Source of the DNA: Bordetella parapertussis
Lineage (GTDB): Bacteria; Pseudomonadota; Gammaproteobacteria; Burkholderiales; Burkholderiaceae_C
Direction: 5' to 3'
DNA: 64,000 nt
NCBI GenBank assembly: GCA_945861305.1
Contig: CAMATW010000007.1
Span: 5,388-69,387 of the forward strand
In this document: positions 50,637 through 61,800 of the stretch, one piece after another
Layout: each line of letters starts with the position of its first letter
How positions within the stretch are numbered: position 1 is the stretch's first letter
Program-made: the position numbers and the translations under genes
The notes under the pieces: model-generated
The model's input: only the letters and a program-made list of their open reading frames with translations
The model's database searches: none
Told to the model about the DNA's origin: nothing

Positions 50637-52405
50637 TGGCCCAGATTGAAAAACGCGCTTACGCCGAAATGTTTGGCCCCACCGTGGGCGACCGCTTGCG
50701 CTTGGCCGATACCGACCTCATCGTCGAGGTGGAACAAGACTACACCTTGCGAGCCGGCAGCTATGGCGAAGAGGTGAAATTTGGTGGCGGCAAAACCATT
50801 CGTGACGGCATGGCGCAAAGCCAGCGCACCCGCAACGGCCCAGTGGGCACAGGCGCACAAGCCGGTGGCGCGATGGACTGTGTGCTGACCAATGCGCTCA
50901 TCATCGACCACTGGGGCATTGTCAAAGCCGACATCGGCATCAAGAACTCTCGCATCGCCGCCATTGGCAAAGCCGGCAACCCCAACACCCAACCCGGCGT
51001 GGACATCGTCATTGGGCCGGGCACTGAAATCATTTCTTGCGAAGGCATGATCGTGACCGCCGGTGCCATCGACACCCATATTCACTTTATCGCGCCCCAG
51101 CAAATTGAAGAGGCCTTGGCCAGTGGCGTGACCACCATGCTGGGCGGCGGCACGGGACCAGCCACCGGCACCTTTGCCACCACCTGCACACCCGGTCCTT
51201 GGAACATCGAGCGCATGTTGCAAGCGGCCGATGCCTTTCCTATGAACTTAGGTTTTTTGGGCAAGGGCAATGCGTCGCTTCCCGATTCATTGACCGAGCA
51301 AATCAACGCTGGTACGATTGGTTTGAAATTGCACGAAGACTGGGGAACCACACCTGCGGCCATCGACAACTGCTTGAACGTGGCCGAAGCCACCGACACC
51401 CAAGTGGCGATCCACACCGACACCTTGAATGAATCAGGTTTTGTGGAAGACACCATTGCGGCTTTCAAAGGCCGCACCATCCACACCTTCCACACCGAGG
51501 GCGCGGGCGGCGGCCATGCGCCAGACATTTTGAAAGTGGTGGGCGAGGCCAATGTGCTGCCCTCCTCCACCAACCCGACACGCCCTTACACCATCAACAC
51601 GCTGGACGAACACGTGGACATGCTGATGGTGTGCCACCACTTGGATGCGTCCATCGCCGAGGATTTAGCATTTGCTGAGAGCCGCATCCGCAAAGAAACC
51701 ATCGCCGCCGAAGACATCTTGCACGACCTCGGTGCGATCAGCATGTTCTCTTCTGATTCGCAAGCCATGGGAAGGGTGGGCGAGGTCATCATGCGCTGCT
51801 GGCAAACCGCGCACAAAATGAAACAACAGCGCGGCAAGCTGCCTGCTTTTGGTCCGGACGGTTTGGTGGGCGACAGCGACCGGCACGACAACGGCCGCGT
51901 CAAACGCTATATGGCCAAGCTGGCCATCAACCCCGCTATTGCCCACGGCATCAGCCACGAGGTGGGCAGCATCGAGGTGGGCAAATGGGCCGACATCGTG
52001 CTGTGGAAGCCGGCGTTTTTTGGCGTCAAGCCATTCATCATCATGAAGGGCGGCTTCATCGCCATGGCCGCCATGGGCGACCCCAATGCGTCCATCCCCA
52101 CACCGCAACCGGTGCACTACCGGCCTATGTTTGGCGCATTTGGCGGGGCTTTGCACCGGGGTTCACTCAGCTTTGTGTCACAAGCGGGCTTGGCTGGCGG
52201 CATTGGTGAACGCTATGGCCTGCACAAAACCTTGAGCGCGGTGAAAAATATCCGAGGCATTGGCAAGCGCCATATGCTTCACAACGACTACACGCCAAAC
52301 ATGGATGTGGACGCCCAAACCTATGCGGTGCGGGCCGATGGTCAACTGCTCACCTGCGAACCTGCCAGCGTGCTGCCCATGGCGCAGCGCTATTTCCTGT
52401 TCTGA
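50636..52405 (+). CDS. ureC: Urease alpha subunit
   Basis: The 589-residue catalytic subunit hydrolysing urea to ammonia and carbamate at a dinickel centre. Nickel ligands are in [11 protein letters not shown], the carbamylated lysine in [12 protein letters not shown] and the histidines of [12 protein letters not shown] and [13 protein letters not shown]. The mobile-flap cysteine/histidine pair is in [10 protein letters not shown] at 50636 overlaps the ureB stop by one base; a GTG at 50633 is an alternative. Nickel insertion requires ureD at 30085 and ureEFG downstream. Confidence 0.97.
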   Translation: MAQIEKRAYAEMFGPTVGDRLRLADTDLIVEVEQDYTLRAGSYGEEVKFGGGKTIRDGMAQSQRTRNGPVGTGAQAGGAMDCVLTNALIIDHWGIVKADIGIKNSRIAAIGKAGNPNTQPGVDIVIGPGTEIISCEGMIVTAGAIDTHIHFIAPQQIEEALASGVTTMLGGGTGPATGTFATTCTPGPWNIERMLQAADAFPMNLGFLGKGNASLPDSLTEQINAGTIGLKLHEDWGTTPAAIDNCLNVAEATDTQVAIHTDTLNESGFVEDTIAAFKGRTIHTFHTEGAGGGHAPDILKVVGEANVLPSSTNPTRPYTINTLDEHVDMLMVCHHLDASIAEDLAFAESRIRKETIAAEDILHDLGAISMFSSDSQAMGRVGEVIMRCWQTAHKMKQQRGKLPAFGPDGLVGDSDRHDNGRVKRYMAKLAINPAIAHGISHEVGSIEVGKWADIVLWKPAFFGVKPFIIMKGGFIAMAAMGDPNASIPTPQPVHYRPMFGAFGGALHRGSLSFVSQAGLAGGIGERYGLHKTLSAVKNIRGIGKRHMLHNDYTPNMDVDAQTYAVRADGQLLTCEPASVLPMAQRYFLF

Positions 52406-52415
52406 CTTTTAAATG

Positions 52416-52488
52416 TTAAATGGGGTCAGATTCCAATTAAATTGCTGTTTGGCTTTTGCCTCAATAATTGGAATCTGACCCCATTTAA
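52416..52488. repeat. GGGGTCAGATTCC palindrome between ureC and ureE
   Basis: A 24-bp perfect inverted repeat (52416-52439 and 52465-52488; core TGGGGTCAGATTCCAATTA) encloses a 25-base loop and fills almost the whole ureC-ureE gap. It belongs to the same family as 20683-20728. In RNA it would form a very stable hairpin within the urease transcript. Confidence 0.9.
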
Positions 52489-52494
52489 ATTACC

Positions 52495-53007
52495 ATGATC
52501 CATTTCTCCAAACTCATTCGCCATGGCCACGGCTTGGCACCTGTGCTCTTGAAACGCGCCACGTCCATCACGCTGGACTGGGATGTGCGGCAAAAAAGTC
52601 GGTTCGAATCCACTGACAGCGCTGGGCGGCAAGTGGGTGTGTTTTTGCAGCGCGGCCAGGTGGTGCGTGGTGGCGATGTGCTGGTGGGCGAAGACGGCTC
52701 GTTGCTCAAAGTGCAGGCCGCACCCCAAGAGGTGTTGCGCATCACCCATTGCACAGCACACGGCACACCGTTTGACTTGACCCGCGCCGCCTATCACTTG
52801 GGCAACCGCCATGTGCCCATTGAACTGCAAGCCGATCACTTGAAAATCGAACCCGACCATGTGCTGGCCGACATGCTGCGCGCCATGCACCTGATCGTGC
52901 ATGAAGTGCAAGACAGCTTTGAGCCAGAAAACGGTGCTTATGGCGAGCATGGGGGTGGGCATCAGCATGGCCATGCACATGACCACGACAGTGACCACGG
53001 GCATTAA
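52495..53007 (+). CDS. ureE: Urease accessory protein UreE (nickel chaperone)
   Basis: A 170-residue metallochaperone delivering Ni2+ for urease assembly. The N-terminal part has TLDWDVRQKSRFE and GRQVGVFLQRGQVVRGGDVL, and the metal-binding domain has YHLGNRHVPIEL. The C-terminal tail is histidine-rich (HGGGHQHGHAHDHD and more), so it can store several nickel ions. No typical ribosome-binding site precedes the ATG, because the upstream sequence is repeat-derived. The stop codon falls in a third repeat copy. Confidence 0.95.
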   Translation: MIHFSKLIRHGHGLAPVLLKRATSITLDWDVRQKSRFESTDSAGRQVGVFLQRGQVVRGGDVLVGEDGSLLKVQAAPQEVLRITHCTAHGTPFDLTRAAYHLGNRHVPIELQADHLKIEPDHVLADMLRAMHLIVHEVQDSFEPENGAYGEHGGGHQHGHAHDHDSDHGH

Positions 53008-53027
53008 TTGGAATCTGACCCCCATTC
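53003..53027. repeat. Single repeat arm at the ureE-ureF junction
   Basis: ATTAATTGGAATCTGACC followed by CCCATT is one arm of the repeat seen paired at 52416-52488, with one extra C. It contains the ureE stop codon (53005-53007) and the TTG start of ureF (53008). Confidence 0.85.
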
Positions 53028-53691
53028 TTTGTTGCGCTTGTTGCAACTGGCCTCACCCGCTTTGCCGGTGGGTGGGTTTTCATATTCAGAGGGCATAGAA
53101 GCCGCAGTTGCGCATCAATGGGTGCATGACGAAGCGACTGCGCAGTCTTGGTTGATTGATCATTTGCATTTGGTGCAGTCGCGCAGCGAGTTGCCTGTCA
53201 TGGCCCAAGCAATTCCTGCTTGGCAGAGTCACGACGCACTGCAGTTGAAACAACTCAATGACTGGGTGATGCAAACCCGAGAAACTTTTGAAATGCGCTT
53301 ACAAACCGAACAGATGGGACGCTCTTTGCTGATTTGGTTGCGCAACCAAGTTGACGCAGAACCCTTGCGTATGAAAACCTGCGAAGACCTGCCCCCTACT
53401 TGGCCTTTGGCATTGGCACTTGCCCTGTCCACGCATGGTATTGCCGTGCGCCAAGGCTTGGTGGCTGTCGCTTTCGGATGGGCAGAAAATATGGTTCAAG
53501 CAGCCATCAAAGCCGTGCCCTTGGGGCAACTCAGCGGTCAACGCATATTGGCCGCTTTGGCAGCCGAGATTCCCTCAGCCGTTGAACACGCCATGCAAAT
53601 GACGACAGAGAACCGCCAAGCCTTTAGCCCGCGACTGGCCATTTTGTCAGCGCGCCACGAAACCCAGTACTCCAGACTCTTTCGATCATGA
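53008..53691 (+). CDS. ureF: Urease accessory protein UreF
   Basis: A 227-residue protein working with UreD and UreG in nickel insertion. [27 protein letters not shown] is the diagnostic N-terminal block (residues ~9-35), and [20 protein letters not shown] occurs later. There is no ATG near the expected start. The frame opens with a TTG directly after the ureE stop, and the first seven codons (LESDPHS) come from a dispersed repeat; TTG codons at 53029 or 53032 are alternatives. It overlaps ureG by four bases. Confidence 0.92.
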   Translation: MESDPHSLLRLLQLASPALPVGGFSYSEGIEAAVAHQWVHDEATAQSWLIDHLHLVQSRSELPVMAQAIPAWQSHDALQLKQLNDWVMQTRETFEMRLQTEQMGRSLLIWLRNQVDAEPLRMKTCEDLPPTWPLALALALSTHGIAVRQGLVAVAFGWAENMVQAAIKAVPLGQLSGQRILAALAAEIPSAVEHAMQMTTENRQAFSPRLAILSARHETQYSRLFRS

Positions 53692-54347
53692 CCACACCTC
53701 TTCACCACATCGCCAACCGCAGCAAGAAACTTCCCCCTCTTCGCGTGGGCATTGGCGGCCCTGTTGGCTCTGGCAAAACCACCTTGCTTGAATTGCTGTG
53801 CAAAGCCATGCGTGACAACTACGATCTGATTGCCATCACCAACGACATCTACACCAAAGAAGACCAACGACTGCTGACGATCAGCGGCGCTCTGCCAGCA
53901 GAACGCATCATGGGCGTGGAAACCGGCGGCTGCCCGCACACCGCGATTCGTGAAGACGCCTCCATCAACCTTGAAGCCATCGACCGCATGCTAGAAAAGT
54001 TCCCCAACGCTGATGTGGTTTTCGTTGAAAGTGGTGGCGACAATTTGGCAGCAACCTTCAGTCCAGAACTCAGCGACCTAACGATATATGTGATTGACGT
54101 CGCAGCAGGCGAAAAAATTCCACGCAAAGGCGGCCCAGGCATTACCAAGAGCGATTTGTTCATCATCAACAAAACTGATCTTGCGCCGCATGTGGGCGCA
54201 AACTTGGACATCATGCAATCTGACACCGAGCGTATGCGATCGAGTCCCCAAGGTGTCAAACCTTTTGTCATGACCAACCTCAAAACACAAACTGGACTTT
54301 CAGATGTGGTGAAATTCATCGAAACAAAAGGAATGTTGTTGTCATGA
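53688..54347 (+). CDS. ureG: Urease accessory GTPase UreG
   Basis: A 219-residue SIMIBI GTPase powering nickel transfer. P-loop GPVGSGKT, the nickel-binding [11 protein letters not shown], Walker [15 protein letters not shown] and the guanine-specificity motif NKTDL are all present. It overlaps ureF by four bases and the downstream dehydrogenase gene by four bases. Confidence 0.97.
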   Translation: MTTPLHHIANRSKKLPPLRVGIGGPVGSGKTTLLELLCKAMRDNYDLIAITNDIYTKEDQRLLTISGALPAERIMGVETGGCPHTAIREDASINLEAIDRMLEKFPNADVVFVESGGDNLAATFSPELSDLTIYVIDVAAGEKIPRKGGPGITKSDLFIINKTDLAPHVGANLDIMQSDTERMRSSPQGVKPFVMTNLKTQTGLSDVVKFIETKGMLLS

Positions 54348-55705
54348 AGTTTCATCGCCTATTTTCATTCGCAGTTTTTGCGTCAGTCTTCACTTTGTCG
54401 GGATTCTTTTCAGCGAGTGCACAGACGCAAACACCCAAGCTGCAACTGCAGTTGCTGGCCCAAGACCTGACAGCACCCATCCACTTGGAAGAGCTTCCTG
54501 ATGGGAGCGGTCGCATGCTGGTGGTGCAGCAAGACGGCTTGGTTAAAGTCATGATGCCTGATGGCAAAGTATTGCCCGAAACATTTTTAGACTTGCGCAG
54601 TCGCATGTTCACGCTTCAAAACGATTTTGAAGAACGTGGTCTTTTGGGTTTTGCGGTGCATCCACAGTTTGCCCGCAATGGGCGTTTTTTCGTTTCCTAT
54701 TCAGCCCCATTGCGCGACAACGCACCACAGAACTGGAACCAAACACGCAAAATTTCAGAGTTCACTGCCAAGATTGGTAGCGTGGCTGCGGTTGATCTGC
54801 TGACTGAGCGTGTTTTGATTGCACAAGATTGGCCCAGCAGAAAACACAACGGCGGTGGTTTGGCTTTTGGACCTGATGGCATGTTATTCATCGGCTTGGG
54901 CGACAGTGGCGCATCCCACGGTTTTGGTAAATCGGTGATTTGGGAAGCCTTCAATGTGCCAGCTGAAGGTTTGATTTGGGACATGATGGCGCAAGACAAG
55001 CACAGCTTATACGGCAAAATCTTGCGCATTGATGTGGACCGCGGCTACCCAGGTTATGCCATTCCCAATGGCAATCCTTTGAACGCGTCCCAAGGTAAGT
55101 CTGAAATTTGGGCCTGGGGGTTTCGCAACCCTTACCGCATGGCATTCGACAAGAATGGCAACGGCGACTTGTATGTGACTGCCATTGCCGAAACATTGTG
55201 GGAAGCCGCTTACAAAGTCAAGCGCCCCGGCAATTTTGGTTGGCCCCTGATGGAGGCCTCGCATTGCGTGGATCGCTTGCAACCCCGCAAGCCCCCTGCG
55301 CAGTGCGCTCGTCAAGGCGCAGGCGGAGAACCTTTGCAAATGCCGGTGGTGGAGTACCCCAATATGCAGGTCAATCACCCAGACTCTGCACTCAACACCA
55401 AGGGGGTAGGAACTGCGGTCACCGGTGTTCGCATGTACCGAGGCCCAGCCATTCCCTTGCTGCAAGGCAAGCTTGTGGTGGCCGATTGGAGCGCTTCGTT
55501 CAAACAAGCATCGGGGCAACTCTTTATCGCAACACCGCAAATGCAAGTTGATAAGCAATGGCCTTTGGAAAAAGTTGCACAAATTGAAAGCCGCATCATC
55601 AGTTTGGCAGAAGACCGCAGTGGTGAAATCTATGTGCTGACCCACGAAGGCATGGGACCCTTTGGCAACACCGGCAAAGTTTATAAACTTATCGCTCAGC
55701 CATGA
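54344..55705 (+). CDS. Exported PQQ-type sugar dehydrogenase-like beta-propeller protein
   Basis: A 453-residue protein with a signal peptide cleaved near ASAQTQ. It has a GSDH/SGL six-bladed propeller: [59 protein letters not shown] and GKLVVADWS, typical of soluble aldose or glucose/sorbosone dehydrogenases. It is predicted to oxidise sugars or related alcohols in the periplasm, but cofactor and substrate are not certain. It is translationally coupled to ureG (ATGA), an unexpected place for such a gene, and to the following hydrolase. Confidence 0.8.
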   Translation: MKFHRLFSFAVFASVFTLSGFFSASAQTQTPKLQLQLLAQDLTAPIHLEELPDGSGRMLVVQQDGLVKVMMPDGKVLPETFLDLRSRMFTLQNDFEERGLLGFAVHPQFARNGRFFVSYSAPLRDNAPQNWNQTRKISEFTAKIGSVAAVDLLTERVLIAQDWPSRKHNGGGLAFGPDGMLFIGLGDSGASHGFGKSVIWEAFNVPAEGLIWDMMAQDKHSLYGKILRIDVDRGYPGYAIPNGNPLNASQGKSEIWAWGFRNPYRMAFDKNGNGDLYVTAIAETLWEAAYKVKRPGNFGWPLMEASHCVDRLQPRKPPAQCARQGAGGEPLQMPVVEYPNMQVNHPDSALNTKGVGTAVTGVRMYRGPAIPLLQGKLVVADWSASFKQASGQLFIATPQMQVDKQWPLEKVAQIESRIISLAEDRSGEIYVLTHEGMGPFGNTGKVYKLIAQP

Positions 55706-56709
55706 ACTGGCTTCTTCCTTGGCTTGCTGTTATTGCCATATCAGGTGTTTTGAGTGCTCACGCGCAAGAACCAAGCTATGGGGCAATGCTAGAAGGGTTT
55801 GACTACCCAGCCCCCGTGCAAAAGTTTGTGTTTAAATCGCAGCAACTGGATATGCACATGGCTTATTTGGATATAAAGCCAACAAAACCCAATGGTCATG
55901 TCGCCGTTTTATTGCACGGCAAAAACTTTTGCGCCGCCACTTGGCAATCAACCTACGAGATATTGCAGAAATATGGTTTTCGCGTCATCGTTCCCGATCA
56001 AATCGGGTTTTGTAAATCCAGCAAACCTGCGGCTTACCAATACAGTTTTCAACAACTGGCCCACAACACCCATGCCTTGTTGAATTCATTGGGAATATCG
56101 CAAGCCACTGTGATCGGTCACTCTACCGGTGGCATGTTGGCCACACGTTATGCCTTGATGTTTCCGCAGTCGGTCAAACAATTGGTGATGGTCAACCCCA
56201 TTGGCTTAGAAGATTGGAAGGCCATGGGCGTTCCTAGCCTGTCCATTGACCAGTGGTACCAACGGGAACTGCAAGTCACCGATGAGCGTATTCGCAACTA
56301 TGAGCGCATTACCTATTACGTGAATGAATGGAAACCCGAGTACGAACCTTGGGTGCAAATGATTGCCGGTATGTTTCGTGGGCCAGACAAACAAACTGTT
56401 GCGTGGCATTCAGCGTTGCTCTACGACATGATCTTCAACCAACCCGTGGTTTACGAGTTCCCCTTACTCAAAGTTCCTACTTTGCTGATGATGGGTGAAA
56501 AAGACAACACCGCCATTGGCAAGGATTTGGTATCAGCCGAGATCAAAGCTCAAATGGGTCTGTACCCTGAACTGGCAAGACGCACAGCCAAGGCCATCCC
56601 AGGTTCCAAATTGATTCTCTTCCCCGATTTAGGCCATGCGCCTCAAATGCAAAACCCGCAGCGCTTTCACTCGGCTTTGGTGAACAGTTTGTTGGCTTTG
56701 GAAGATTGA
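55702..56709 (+). CDS. Exported alpha/beta hydrolase
   Basis: A 335-residue protein with a signal peptide ([21 protein letters not shown]). The fold carries the oxyanion motif LLHGKNFCAATW, nucleophile Ser141 in VIGHSTGGM and the C-terminal histidine in FPDLGHAPQMQ, with the acid in MMGEKDNTAIG. The substrate is unknown; close families include esterases, epoxide hydrolases and dehalogenases. It overlaps the upstream dehydrogenase gene by four bases and ends one base from the convergent halohydrin dehalogenase-like gene. Confidence 0.82.
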   Translation: MNWLLPWLAVIAISGVLSAHAQEPSYGAMLEGFDYPAPVQKFVFKSQQLDMHMAYLDIKPTKPNGHVAVLLHGKNFCAATWQSTYEILQKYGFRVIVPDQIGFCKSSKPAAYQYSFQQLAHNTHALLNSLGISQATVIGHSTGGMLATRYALMFPQSVKQLVMVNPIGLEDWKAMGVPSLSIDQWYQRELQVTDERIRNYERITYYVNEWKPEYEPWVQMIAGMFRGPDKQTVAWHSALLYDMIFNQPVVYEFPLLKVPTLLMMGEKDNTAIGKDLVSAEIKAQMGLYPELARRTAKAIPGSKLILFPDLGHAPQMQNPQRFHSALVNSLLALED

Positions 56710-56710
56710 A

Positions 56711-57391
56711 TCAGCGCTGAACCCAACCACCACAAACGGGAAATACCTGACCCACGAAGCAATCCGCTTTGTCCGAACACAGATATGCCGCAAATTCTGC
56801 GTCTTCTTCTGCTTTCACCAATCGTCCTAAAGGGACTTCCCGTTGAATGCGTTCTACAAACCGAGGATTGGCCTGAACCTCTGGTGGAAAGTAGGTAGGG
56901 TTCTCAACAAAATTTTGTGCAATCGCATTGACTTGGATGTTCAAAGCGGCCAACTCCACACCCACAGCTTGCACCCATGCCAGTTGCGCACCACGTGCAG
57001 CGCTGTAACTTGACGCTCGCTTCATGCCGCGTAATGCACTGGCACTGCCCATGACCAAAAACTTTCCCCGCCCACGCGCCTTCATTTGCGGGACTACCTC
57101 TCGCAACAACCTTGGCAATGGGTGAACCATGGTGTTGAACACCTGGGCCCACTCTGCATCTTGCACTTCTGCTGCCGGCGTCGAGGGAGCGGTCATCGCC
57201 AAGTTGGCGACCAAGACATCGATATGCCCATGGCTTTGCACCAGTTCTCGAGGCGCATCAGGATGATGCAGATCTCTGCTGTCGGCCAATACAGTCGCTC
57301 CATGGGAAGAAAGTATTTGGCACAAAGCCGGCCCCATGAAATCCTCAGCTTGGGTGACAACGATTCTCAAACCTTGCAACAAGTGAGTCAT
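56711..57391 (-). CDS. SDR-type protein with halohydrin dehalogenase signature
   Basis: A ~226-residue SDR-fold protein without a normal dinucleotide loop. The N-terminus has T13-x4-F18-x-G20 (TQAEDFMG) and the catalytic residues are S116-x12-Y129-x3-R133. This is the halohydrin dehalogenase (Hhe) pattern, where Arg replaces the SDR lysine and an aromatic residue fills the NAD site. HIDVLVANLA, NFVENPTYFPPEVQANP and GQVFPVCGGW also align with HheC. Such enzymes close vicinal halohydrins to epoxides and accept cyanide, azide or nitrite in the reverse direction. ATG 57391 is preferred over GTG 57400. The physiological substrate is unknown. Confidence 0.75.
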   Translation of the reverse strand: MTHLLQGLRIVVTQAEDFMGPALCQILSSHGATVLADSRDLHHPDAPRELVQSHGHIDVLVANLAMTAPSTPAAEVQDAEWAQVFNTMVHPLPRLLREVVPQMKARGRGKFLVMGSASALRGMKRASSYSAARGAQLAWVQAVGVELAALNIQVNAIAQNFVENPTYFPPEVQANPRFVERIQREVPLGRLVKAEEDAEFAAYLCSDKADCFVGQVFPVCGGWVQR

Positions 57392-57400
57392 AGGCAGCAC

Positions 57401-57736
57401 CTACTCGGGTAAAAGGTCTTCGGGGTGTTCAGCTACCAAGGGGATGAGGTCTGGCTTGGGGGCGCGTTTGCCGTGCTTGGCCAAAATTTCAATGTAAACA
57501 GACGCGGCCTGCGTTGTGGCCAGTGCGTCAATGGCAGTCACCAAAGCGGCCACATGAACCACTTCAGCATCTGCCGCTTGCAAGCCACACTTGCAGTCAA
57601 AGTCCCAGAAATCGACACCCTCTGGCAAATCTCGTTTACGCTCACGTTTGAGGTATTTACGTACATCGTGTTTCACCGCATCAAGTACTCGATCAGGGTG
57701 GCGGCCATCTATGTGCAGAGGGAAATTTTTTCGCAT
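57401..57736 (-). CDS. DUF6172 family protein
   Basis: A ~111-residue cytoplasmic protein with RKYLKRERKRDLPEGVDFWDFDCKCG, then AEVVHVAALVTAIDA and ASVYIEILAKHGKRAP. These match a widespread proteobacterial family of unknown function annotated DUF6172. The ATG at 57736 gives the family's usual start (MRKNFPLHIDG); a longer reading from 57760 would overlap the methyltransferase gene by 17 bases. No ribosome-binding site is obvious. Confidence 0.72.
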   Translation of the reverse strand: MRKNFPLHIDGRHPDRVLDAVKHDVRKYLKRERKRDLPEGVDFWDFDCKCGLQAADAEVVHVAALVTAIDALATTQAASVYIEILAKHGKRAPKPDLIPLVAEHPEDLLPE

Positions 57737-57743
57737 GGTTAGA

Positions 57744-58853
57744 TTATGCGGCCCGCGCACCCAATCGCCACAACGACGTCACCTCTTGCGTTCGCGCCGC
57801 ATGTAATGGGTCTTGACTGTCTTGCACTTTGGCGTGGCTTGGTCGAATGTCTTCTCGCCCAAGTACCTGCAAGCCCCCTGCTTCTATCCATTTCAGCAAC
57901 TGCTCTCGAGAGCGCAAATTGAGATGCTCAGCCAAATCTGACAAGACCAACCAAGCTTCGCCGCCTGGGGACAAATGCGCAGAGACACCCATCAAAAAAG
58001 TATGCAACATCCGACTGTCGGGGTCATATATGGCTTGCTCCAACAGTGACGTGGCTTTGCCCGGCAACCAAGGCGGGTTGCAGACAATCAAATTCGCTTG
58101 ACCCTGGGGAAACACATCAGTGATTTGGAGCTGCACCCTTGAAGACAAGTCTAATCGCTGCAAATTGTCTTGCGCACACTGCAAGGCAACGTCGTTGCTG
58201 TCTGTGGCGATGACTTGCTTGACGCCGCGCATCAGCAACAAAGCCGCAATCACACCCGTACCGGTTCCAATATCAAAAGCTAGCTCAGTTGAAGGCAAAG
58301 GTGACTTGGCAATCAGATCAAGGTATTCACTTCGCACGGGAGAAAAAACTCCATAACGTGGATGAATGAAGAAGCCTTCCTGGCTCAACACCTTGACAGG
58401 GATACCTTTGCGTTGCCACTCGTAAGCGCTCACAATGCCTAGCAACTCGCGCAAAGACAACACCCGTGATTGGCCCCTTGCCTCGCCCCATGCATTGCGC
58501 AATGCGTCGCGCATGTCCGGCGCACGGCGCAAATCAATTCGGTAGTCGGCCTCGACTTGCAGCATCAACATCGACAATATTCGCGAACGCTGGGCTTGTG
58601 CCATGCGGTAAGCATGAAAGGCTTGCGGCATACCCAAACTTGTCGCCTTAGCCTTCGGCGCACGACTGACGCGACGCGTCAAAGCCTGCAGCAATTGACG
58701 CGCTTGCTGAAAGTCTCCTTGCCACAACAGGGCTGTCCCCGCGCAAGCCAAGCGATACGCCGTGTCAGCGCTGCAGCTGTCATTGACCACTTCAAAACGC
58801 TTGGGCACTGAGGCACCGCTGGCCGAATACCAGTGTTCTTTCAACACATTCAT
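57744..58853 (-). CDS. Class I SAM-dependent methyltransferase (HemK/RsmC-like)
   Basis: A 369-residue protein. The C-terminal half has motif I FDIGTGTGVIAALLL, acidic ATDSNDVAL and the catalytic VCNPPWLPG of N- or exocyclic-amine methyltransferases acting on nucleic acids or glutamine. The N-terminal half is a helical domain without clear signature. The start is set at 58853 (MNVLKEHWYS), eight bases past the hydantoinase stop; the open frame to 58979 would run inside that gene. The target is unknown. Confidence 0.8.
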   Translation of the reverse strand: MNVLKEHWYSASGASVPKRFEVVNDSCSADTAYRLACAGTALLWQGDFQQARQLLQALTRRVSRAPKAKATSLGMPQAFHAYRMAQAQRSRILSMLMLQVEADYRIDLRRAPDMRDALRNAWGEARGQSRVLSLRELLGIVSAYEWQRKGIPVKVLSQEGFFIHPRYGVFSPVRSEYLDLIAKSPLPSTELAFDIGTGTGVIAALLLMRGVKQVIATDSNDVALQCAQDNLQRLDLSSRVQLQITDVFPQGQANLIVCNPPWLPGKATSLLEQAIYDPDSRMLHTFLMGVSAHLSPGGEAWLVLSDLAEHLNLRSREQLLKWIEAGGLQVLGREDIRPSHAKVQDSQDPLHAARTQEVTSLWRLGARAA

Positions 58854-58860
58854 ATCGGCT

Positions 58861-61800
58861 TCAAGCGCCAAGGTATGCACCGCCGCCTGGTGTATGAATT
58901 TCAAACACATCACCCACTTGCATTTGCACTTGATCAATGTGACCAAGTATGAGAACCTCACCATTGGACCTGACAACACGGTTCACCCCAGGCAAACCAG
59001 CCATCCCACCTGCCAATCCAAACGCAGGATAAATACGGCCATTGGACAAAATACCTGCGGTCATGGGTTCTAAAAACTCAATTCGACGAATACCACCAAC
59101 GCCTCCTGCAAACTTTCCTTGCCCCCCCGATCCTTCGCGCAAACTGTAGGAGAGCAAACGCACGGGAAAGCGAAACTCCAACACTTCCGGATCTGTCAAA
59201 CGAGAATTCGTCATATGGGTTTGCACCACATCGGTTCCCTTGAAACCATCCACCACCTCGCCACTGCTGTTGAACACAGGGCCAGCGCCACTCCCCCCCG
59301 AAATCGTTTCGTAATATTGGTAAGTGGCATTTCCAAAGGTGAAATTGTTCATGGTGGGTTGACTGCCCGCCATCACCCCCAAAGCGCCATACAAGGCATT
59401 GGTGATGCAAGTGGAGGTCTCAACATTACCGGCCACCACCGAGGCAGGCGGCAAGGGGTTGAGCATGCAACCCTCGGGGATGATGACCCGAATAGGCTTT
59501 AAACACCCTGCATTCAAAGGAATGTCGTCTTCCACCAAGGTGCGAAATACATAAAGTACCGCCGCCATGCACACGGCGCGCGGTGCATTGAAGTTATTGC
59601 TTTGTTGCGCTGAAGTGCCGGTGAAGTCAACCACCGCACTGCGCGTTTTGGCATCAATGCTGACGCTGACCTTGATGCAAGCGCCGTTGTCCAGGGGGAA
59701 GTCAAAGCTGTGGCGGGTCACATCACCAAAACGTTTTGCCAAGCGGGTGATGGCCCGTCTGACAGATTCTTCGGCGTTGTCTTGCACATGCTGCATATAG
59801 GCTTGCACAGTGGGCAATCCGTAATGAGCCACCATTCGGCGCAACTCTTGCGCCCCTTTTTCATTCGCTGCGATTTGGGCTTTCAAGTCCGCCATGTTTT
59901 GCGCAGGGTTGCGACTCGGGTGCGCCCCACTTTGCAGCAAAGCCAACATTTGCGCTTCACGCAGCACACCGTTTTCCACCAGTTTGAAATTTTGGATTTG
60001 CACACCCTCTTCGTCGATGGTGGTGGAAAACGGTGGCATAGAGCCTGGTGAGACGCCGCCAATGTCTGCATGGTGTCCGCGAGACCCCACATAAAAATCG
60101 GGTTCAAGCGCATCGCCCAAGTAAACCGGCGTGATGACGGTCACATCGGGTAAGTGTGTTCCACCGTGGTAAGGGTCGTTCAAGACATACACATCGCCGG
60201 CTTGCATCTGGCCTGCGTTGTCACGGATGACGGTTTTGATACTCTCTCCCATCGAACCCAGATGCACAGGCATGTGTGGGGCATTGGCAATCAACTCGCC
60301 TTGTCGATTAAAGATGGCACATGAAAAATCGAGACGCTCTTTGATGTTCACCGAGTGCGCTGTGTTTTGCAACTGCAAGCCCATTTGCTCGGCGATATTC
60401 ATGAACAGGTTGTTAAAGACCTCTAATTGGATAGGATCGACCGAAGTGCCAGCGGCTTGTAATGCTTTGCGTGGGGCGATGCGCAGCAACACCAAATGGT
60501 TCAGAACCGTCAACTTGGCTTGCCAACCGGGTTCGATCACTGTGGTGGCATGGCGCTCGACCACCACCGAAGGGCCAACCACGCTATCGCCAGCTTGCAT
60601 GTCTTCTCGTCGGATCAAGGCTGCTTCTTGCCAAGCACCATGCAAATACATGCGTGTCAGCGTGTGTGGCGGCATGTCTCGCATAGGCGCCAGAGGGTTA
60701 ACAGTTTCTGGCGTTTGCTCGCCCGCCAAGATGACCTCCACAGACACTGCTTCAACGACCAAGGCTTTGTCTGGCATGACGAACGCAAAGCGGCGCAAAT
60801 ACGCGGCCTCAAACGCCGCCTTCACCTCAGCCAAGCTTCCCATAGCGACCACCAAAGGCGAATCACTGCCGGCATAGCGCAGATGCACCCGTTCGTAGGT
60901 TTGCAAGTCTCCACCATCTGTGATTTGGGAACGCAAGGTCGCTTGGGCCTGCAAGGACAAATGGGTCAAGGTGGCTTGTAATTTAGGCCACACAGATGCA
61001 TCCAAGGTCTGCTCGATGGCTTGCTCTTTGATCAGACTCTGCGACGCCAAGCCCATGCCATAGGCAGACAATACACCCGCCATGGGATGAATCAAAATCT
61101 TCGACATCCCCAGTGCATCAGCCACTGCGCAAGCGTGCTGCCCCCCTGCACCACCAAAACATTGCAAGGTATAGCCAGTAACGTCATAGCCCCTTGCCAC
61201 CGAAATTTTTTGCACTGCATGTGCCATTTGCTGAACGGCAATATGCACAAAACCCTCTGCGACTTCCTCTGGCGTTTTGTTGGATAACTGCGCTAGATGC
61301 GCGAACCCCTGCTCAACCACTTGCGTATCTAAGGGTTGGTCACCGCGCGGACCAAACACGGCGGGAAAATAAGCGGCCTGCAATTTTCCCAACTGTAAAT
61401 TTGCATCCGTTACCGTCAAGGGTCCGCCACGCCGGTAGCAAGCAGGACCAGGGTCTGCACCCGCGCTTTGCGGCCCCACCCGAAAACGCGAGCCGTCAAA
61501 TTGCAACAGCGACCCGCCACCAGCAGCCACGGTGTGGATGTGCAACATCGGGGCACGCAAACGAACGCCTGCCACCTGGGTATCGAACTCTCTTTCCAGC
61601 TCGCCTGCGTAATGGCTGACATCGGTAGACGTGCCACCCATGTCAAAGCCAATGACGTGGGACTTGCCTTGCAAACTGTCGCCTTGCGCAAAAGCAATGT
61701 CTGCAGTTTTAGCCATGCCGACGATGCCGCCAGCGGGTCCAGACAGAATCGCGTCTTTGCCTTGGAAGGCATGGGCGTCTACCAAGCCGCCAGAAGATTG

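Noticed and set aside
56711..57391. Ordinary NAD(P)-dependent SDR reductase
   Set aside because: The glycine-rich dinucleotide loop is absent and the catalytic Lys is Arg, matching the dehalogenase pattern instead.
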